Shown one piece after another: positions 60,583 to 64,000 of a DNA stretch of 64,000 nt. The notes beneath the pieces are model-generated. The model was not told the DNA's origin and did not search any database. It worked only from the letters and a program-made list of their open reading frames with translations. This DNA is from Natrinema halophilum (GTDB lineage: Archaea; Halobacteriota; Halobacteria; Halobacteriales; Natrialbaceae). Numbering within the stretch: position 1 is the first letter of the stretch; every line of letters begins with the position of its first letter. The stretch lies in assembly GCF_013402815.2 (NCBI RefSeq), contig NZ_CP058601.1, positions 3,472,001 through 3,536,000 on the forward strand, in the 5' to 3' direction. A program made the position numbers and the translations under genes.

Positions 60583-61631
60583 CGCTCGAGACCGCCTTCG
60601 AACGTCGTTCGCTCCCGCTCGAGTTCCCGTTCGGAATCGCCCGCGGAACGACGACCGCGACCGAGGTCGTCCTGGTTCGGATCACCGACGGCGACGACAC
60701 GTCCGGTCTCGGGGCTGCGTCGCCGTCGTCACACTACGGGGAAACCGCTGCGACCGTCTCGTCCGTCATGCCCGAGTTGCTCGCGGTCGTCGAAGACGTC
60801 GGCGATCCCCACCAACTCGAGCGACTCGAGCGGCGACTCCGAGAAACGGTCCGGCGAAATCCGAGCGCTCGTGCGGCGGTGAGCATCGCCCTCCACGATC
60901 TCGTCGCGAAGCGTCTCGACGTTCCGCTCTACCGGTACTGGGGGCTCGATCCCGCGGAGACGCTCGAAACATCGTACACGATCGGCCTCGACGACGACGA
61001 GACGATGCGCGAAAAGACCGAAACTGCCATCGAACGGGGATACGGGACACTGAAAGTCAAGCTCGGAACTGATCGGGATCTCGAGATCGTCCGGACGATC
61101 CGATCGGTCGCGCCGGACGTGCGGCTTTTCGTCGACGCGAACGAGGCCTGGTCACCACGCGAAGCGCTCCGGAAAATCGATCGGCTGGCCGCGTTCGACG
61201 TGGCGGTCGTCGAGCAGCCGGTTCCCGCCGACGACCCGCAGGGGCTGAAATACGTCTTCGACCGCTCCACCCTCCCGATCGCCGCCGACGAGTCCTGCGT
61301 GACGCTCGCGGACGTCCCCCGAATCGCGGACCGGTGCGACATCGCGAATCTGAAACTGATGAAGTGCGGCGGCCTGCTCGAGGCGAAGCGACTGATCCAC
61401 GCCGCCCGGGCACACGGCCTCGACGTACTGTGCGGTTGTATGACCGAATCGAACGCCTCGATCGCCGCGGCCTGTCATCTCGCGCCGCTGCTCGACTACG
61501 CCGATCTCGACGGCTCGCTGCTGCTGGCCGACGATCCTGTCGACGGCGTTTCGATGCCGAACGGCCGGATCGATCTCGCCGCCCTCGACCGTCCGGGAAC
61601 GGGTGCCGTCCTCGAGGCGGAGTTCGACTGA
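60579..61631 (+). CDS. Enolase-superfamily dipeptide epimerase / N-acetyl-Glu racemase-like
   Basis: 350 aa. Catalytic K159-x-K161 (KVKLG), metal ligands Asp186, Glu212 (VEQPV) and Asp237, and Lys262 (LMKCGG) of the mandelate-racemase/muconate type all present. Family includes L-Ala-D/L-Glu epimerases and DgcA. The overlapping DUF1611 gene favours a DgcA role, racemising N-acetyl-D-glutamate (inference). Confidence 0.88.
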   Translation: MTLETAFERRSLPLEFPFGIARGTTTATEVVLVRITDGDDTSGLGAASPSSHYGETAATVSSVMPELLAVVEDVGDPHQLERLERRLRETVRRNPSARAAVSIALHDLVAKRLDVPLYRYWGLDPAETLETSYTIGLDDDETMREKTETAIERGYGTLKVKLGTDRDLEIVRTIRSVAPDVRLFVDANEAWSPREALRKIDRLAAFDVAVVEQPVPADDPQGLKYVFDRSTLPIAADESCVTLADVPRIADRCDIANLKLMKCGGLLEAKRLIHAARAHGLDVLCGCMTESNASIAAACHLAPLLDYADLDGSLLLADDPVDGVSMPNGRIDLAALDRPGTGAVLEAEFD

Positions 61632-61745
61632 CGGCGATTCAGACGACGTTTCGCGGCGACACGCCTGCAGAGCGATCAGGATCCTGGACTGTCACTGCGA
61701 CAGGCAACGGGGTTTCATATCGACGTTCGGTGTGGAACTGCTGGT

Positions 61746-62627
61746 ATGCATGACGGTACTGACGGGCTGAACGTCTCTCGTCGGTCGCTGTTACGAGCAT
61801 CCGCAGGAGCGGCTTCGCTGTCGTCCGTGGGAAGCGCGCGCGGCGCCGGGGACGACTCAGAGCGCCACGTCGCTCGGGCGATCGATCTGGATTGCCCGGA
61901 CGCCACGCTCGAGCCGGGAATGACGGATTGCAAAGGGACGACGTCGGGAGGATGTACGGACGAGTCTCCGGCGACGAACGATCTCAGATCGGCGGTGACG
62001 CAGACGCTCGAGGATCGATACCCGGACGTCGGAACGCTGATCGACGCGGGATACAAGCCGTACTTCGACACCCTCGAGGGTGGCGACGACGGCTGGTCGC
62101 ACTGGCTCAGCCCCGATCGTATCGGCGACGCAGCGGTGCTCGATCCCGATCGCCCGGAGTCGGTTCTCGTCGACAACGAATCGTGGCGGTCGATCGGCGT
62201 CATGTTCATCGCGACGAGAGACGGAGAGCCAGTCGAGCCACCGGCCGTATACGAAGCGGACGAATCTACGGGTCGGTGCTCGCCGTGGCACGCTCATACC
62301 GGCTTGCCAGGCCGGTTCGCATGGTGGTACTACAGGCAAGCCTATGAGCGGGACTTCGCGGCAAATGCTCTCGACTTCCCCTGTCGAACACCCTGTATGC
62401 TTCACGTCTGGTCCGTCGACCATCCGGAAAGCGTCTACGCCCACGATGCGCCACCGGCGGCGTATCGCGACCGCCAACCCGCCGACGGTCCCGGCTTCGA
62501 TACCGACGCCGCGCCCGGCGAAGACGAACTCGGATGGGACGTTCTGCCGGACGATCTCGTCCCCGAACTGACGCCCGACGATTTCTCCCCGAGCGACATC
62601 TTGGATCTCGCTCCGGGCCACTCATAA
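61746..62627 (+). CDS. Tat-exported haloarchaeal protein with conserved His/Cys motifs
   Basis: 293 aa. SRRSLLRASAGAASLSSVGSARGA is a Tat signal (no lipobox). The domain has CSPWHAHTGLPGRFAWW and CMLHVWSVDHPESVYAHDAPP, with several His and Cys that could form a metal site. The C-terminus is acidic. No named family; a secreted metalloprotein is inferred. Confidence 0.75.
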   Translation: MHDGTDGLNVSRRSLLRASAGAASLSSVGSARGAGDDSERHVARAIDLDCPDATLEPGMTDCKGTTSGGCTDESPATNDLRSAVTQTLEDRYPDVGTLIDAGYKPYFDTLEGGDDGWSHWLSPDRIGDAAVLDPDRPESVLVDNESWRSIGVMFIATRDGEPVEPPAVYEADESTGRCSPWHAHTGLPGRFAWWYYRQAYERDFAANALDFPCRTPCMLHVWSVDHPESVYAHDAPPAAYRDRQPADGPGFDTDAAPGEDELGWDVLPDDLVPELTPDDFSPSDILDLAPGHS

Positions 62628-62673
62628 CGACGGGTCCGCCCGATACGGGGACGGTCCCAAGGACGCCGGGACG

Positions 62674-63198
62674 TTACATCGGCATACCGCCGTCGTCGTC
62701 GTCCGTGGCCTGTCGTCCACGATTCTGGGCGTTCTCGAGCAAGGTCGCCGCCGGTCCGCGATACTCGTACCCGGGGATTATCCCCTGCGCGTACGTGCCC
62801 TCGACGAACTCGATCAGGGCTTTGGCGTCTTCGACGCCCTCGGCTGCGTCCCAGGCGGTGTACTCGAGACGGACCCGAACCTCGTCGTCGTCGCGTTCGA
62901 CGGCGGGTTCGGCGTGGGTACTCGTCTGGGCGACGCCGAAAACGTCCTGCAAGCGGCGTTCGAGGGTTTCGAACCAGCCGTCCTCGACGACGCCCGCAAC
63001 GATTTCGTCGGCCACGGCGGCGTCGAGCGACGGGAGAACGACCGTCACGCTGAATCGGCCGTCGCGTTTTCCCTCGGCGTCGTCGGCCGTGACGGTCGTC
63101 TCGAAGACGGTGGTCGTGAGGTCGTAGTCGCCGCCGGTTCGGGTGAACGCGCCGTGGGACTCGAGTTCGCGTTCAATGGGTCCCGGAAGGTCGGTCAT
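62674..63198 (-). CDS. DUF5813-family protein
   Basis: 174 aa from the ATG at 63198. LPGPIERELESHGAFTRTGGDYDLTTTVFET, VVLPSLDAAVADEIV, and VRLEYTAWDAAEGVEDAKALIEFVEGTYAQGIIPGYEYRGPA match DUF5813 as I recall. C-terminus ends GGMPM. Soluble. Converges with the Tat protein gene. Confidence 0.85.
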   Translation of the reverse strand: MTDLPGPIERELESHGAFTRTGGDYDLTTTVFETTVTADDAEGKRDGRFSVTVVLPSLDAAVADEIVAGVVEDGWFETLERRLQDVFGVAQTSTHAEPAVERDDDEVRVRLEYTAWDAAEGVEDAKALIEFVEGTYAQGIIPGYEYRGPAATLLENAQNRGRQATDDDDGGMPM

Positions 63199-63409
63199 TG
63201 AGGAACACAACGAGCGTGGCGAAAAAGGGTGTTGCGTTGTTTCGGAAGCCGTGAAGACGGGTCACCGTAACTGGAAATACATCCGACAGAAACTGTTTCA
63301 GCGGGGGGAAATCACCGGACGGTGCGGTGATCGTTTCACGAGGGAAGTACCGCGTTTCGACCGAAAAAGACCTGCATTACAACAAGGGAATCAGTCCTCC
63401 ATCCGGGGC

Positions 63410-63619
63410 ATGAGTTTAGACAGACACGCGGCGGAACGTCGTCGGTTCGCTCGCCTCCTCGGAACGGACGACGAGTACGGCTCCGGTTTGCCGATCGGCA
63501 GGCGAGAAGACGGCGTGGCGGAGCAAGCGGACGAGGAAGACGAGCAACCTGCAGACGACGGTGACCGCGGCTGCTCGAGCGAGGAGGCCGACCCCGTCAG
63601 GAAATCTCGCGCTCGCTAA
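63410..63619 (+). CDS. Possible 69-aa acidic protein
   Basis: From ATG 63410: MSLDRHAAERRRFARLLG, then an acidic segment ADEEDEQPADDGDRGCSSEEAD ending RKSRAR. Haloarchaeal-like composition, but no family match and a 23-nt overlap with the convergent 63597 gene. Low confidence. Confidence 0.35.
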   Translation: MSLDRHAAERRRFARLLGTDDEYGSGLPIGRREDGVAEQADEEDEQPADDGDRGCSSEEADPVRKSRAR

Positions 63620-63986
63620 GGAACGAATCGAGTGCCGTTGCGACTTCTTCGAAATCCTTGACCGTGAGGCCGTCCGTCGTAACGAAGACGCCTTCGCGGT
63701 CGTTCGTAACGCGAACCAGAAATCCGTTTTCGAACACTCGGATCGTGTAATCGTATGCGCCGAGTTCTGACCCCTCGTAGGCCGTCTGGGTGGTCTTGAA
63801 CCCGCGCCACTCGTGGCCGATGAACGTCGCGAGGTCGGCATCGCGCTCTAAGTCCTCGCGAAGATACATCTGCTCGTAGTCGTCGCGCGTAAAGTACGTG
63901 ACCGAACGAAGGCTGTCGCCGATTGCCGTTCGACAGGTCGTAACGATCTGTTCCGACGCCTCCGACGTGAGTAGCCCTGTCGCCAT
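63597..63986 (-). CDS. DUF7522-like protein
   Basis: 129 aa. SEQIVTTCRTAIGDSLRSVTYFTRDDYEQMYLRED, then GSELGAYDYTIRVFENGFLVRVT and GVFVTTDGLTVKDFEEVATALDSFL. I recall the pattern as haloarchaeal DUF7522. Soluble, no catalytic motif. Starts at 63986 near the window edge. Confidence 0.82.
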   Translation of the reverse strand: MATGLLTSEASEQIVTTCRTAIGDSLRSVTYFTRDDYEQMYLREDLERDADLATFIGHEWRGFKTTQTAYEGSELGAYDYTIRVFENGFLVRVTNDREGVFVTTDGLTVKDFEEVATALDSFLSEREIS

Positions 63987-64000
63987 ACCAGAGCAGTCGG

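Overview
The window is high-GC haloarchaeal chromosome, class Halobacteria and most likely order Natrialbales. The evidence is the very acidic proteins, Tat (RR) signal peptides with lipoboxes, archaeal information-processing genes (L44e, S27e, aIF2-alpha, Nop10, GatB), archaeosortase A, HalOD1 and bacterio-opsin-activator-type HTH proteins, and several haloarchaea-only small families. I cannot name the species. No rRNA, complete tRNA, CRISPR array or intact insertion sequence was seen. About 70 protein genes are supported, including one partial at the left edge, one 44-aa gene, one frameshifted gene and two start-less coding-like remnants.

Layout. 1-5.6 kb: secreted sequon-rich protein, NUDIX hydrolase, PadR regulator, duplicated-domain protein, Tat lipoprotein, PPOX protein and GtrA. 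5.7-7.9 kb: conserved archaeal translation/ribosome cluster rpl44e-rps27e-aif2a-nop10-PAC2. 8-14.4 kb: regulators, archaeosortase A coupled to a phosphoesterase, and an FAD amine-oxidase-like protein. 14.5-18 kb: lactonase-like hydrolase, thioesterase, GatB. 18-23.9 kb: AT-rich island with a small GTG-start protein, a beta-propeller lipoprotein coupled to a large membrane protein, a DUF389 membrane protein and a zinc-motif protein. 24-28.9 kb: metal-type permease with an internal Cys motif, MFS-like protein and heme-copper oxidase subunit I. 29-32.8 kb: PadR regulator, then a glutamate-dehydrogenase-like protein that appears to lack its catalytic residues, coupled to a second beta-propeller protein. 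33-35.9 kb: acyl-CoA synthetase and 3-hydroxybutyrate-dehydrogenase-like SDR. 36-41.2 kb: coiled-coil protein, SMC and ScpA. 41-54 kb: MFS, frameshifted zinc-ribbon protein, MTA phosphorylase, MATE, Spo0M, ThiC, a probable hydrolase pseudoenzyme, PhzF, membrane protein, PEP synthase. 54-64 kb: small membrane proteins, an ArsR-type regulator with a secreted coiled-coil protein behind an unusual repeat operator, DUF5802, Vms1-like release factor, a DgcN/DgcA-like pair and small haloarchaeal families.

Most interesting candidates: (1) the dehydrogenase-like pseudoenzyme plus Asp-rich propeller protein, whose propeller paralogue sits in another coupled pair 12 kb away; (2) two pairs of GTTCGAAC palindromes spaced exactly 18 nt in the 57.1-57.3 kb promoter region; (3) an approximately 82-nt dispersed palindromic repeat at 15.5 and 23.9 kb; (4) an oxidase subunit I coupled to an MFS-like protein without a subunit II; (5) a possible N-acetyl-D-glutamate pathway gene pair in an archaeon.
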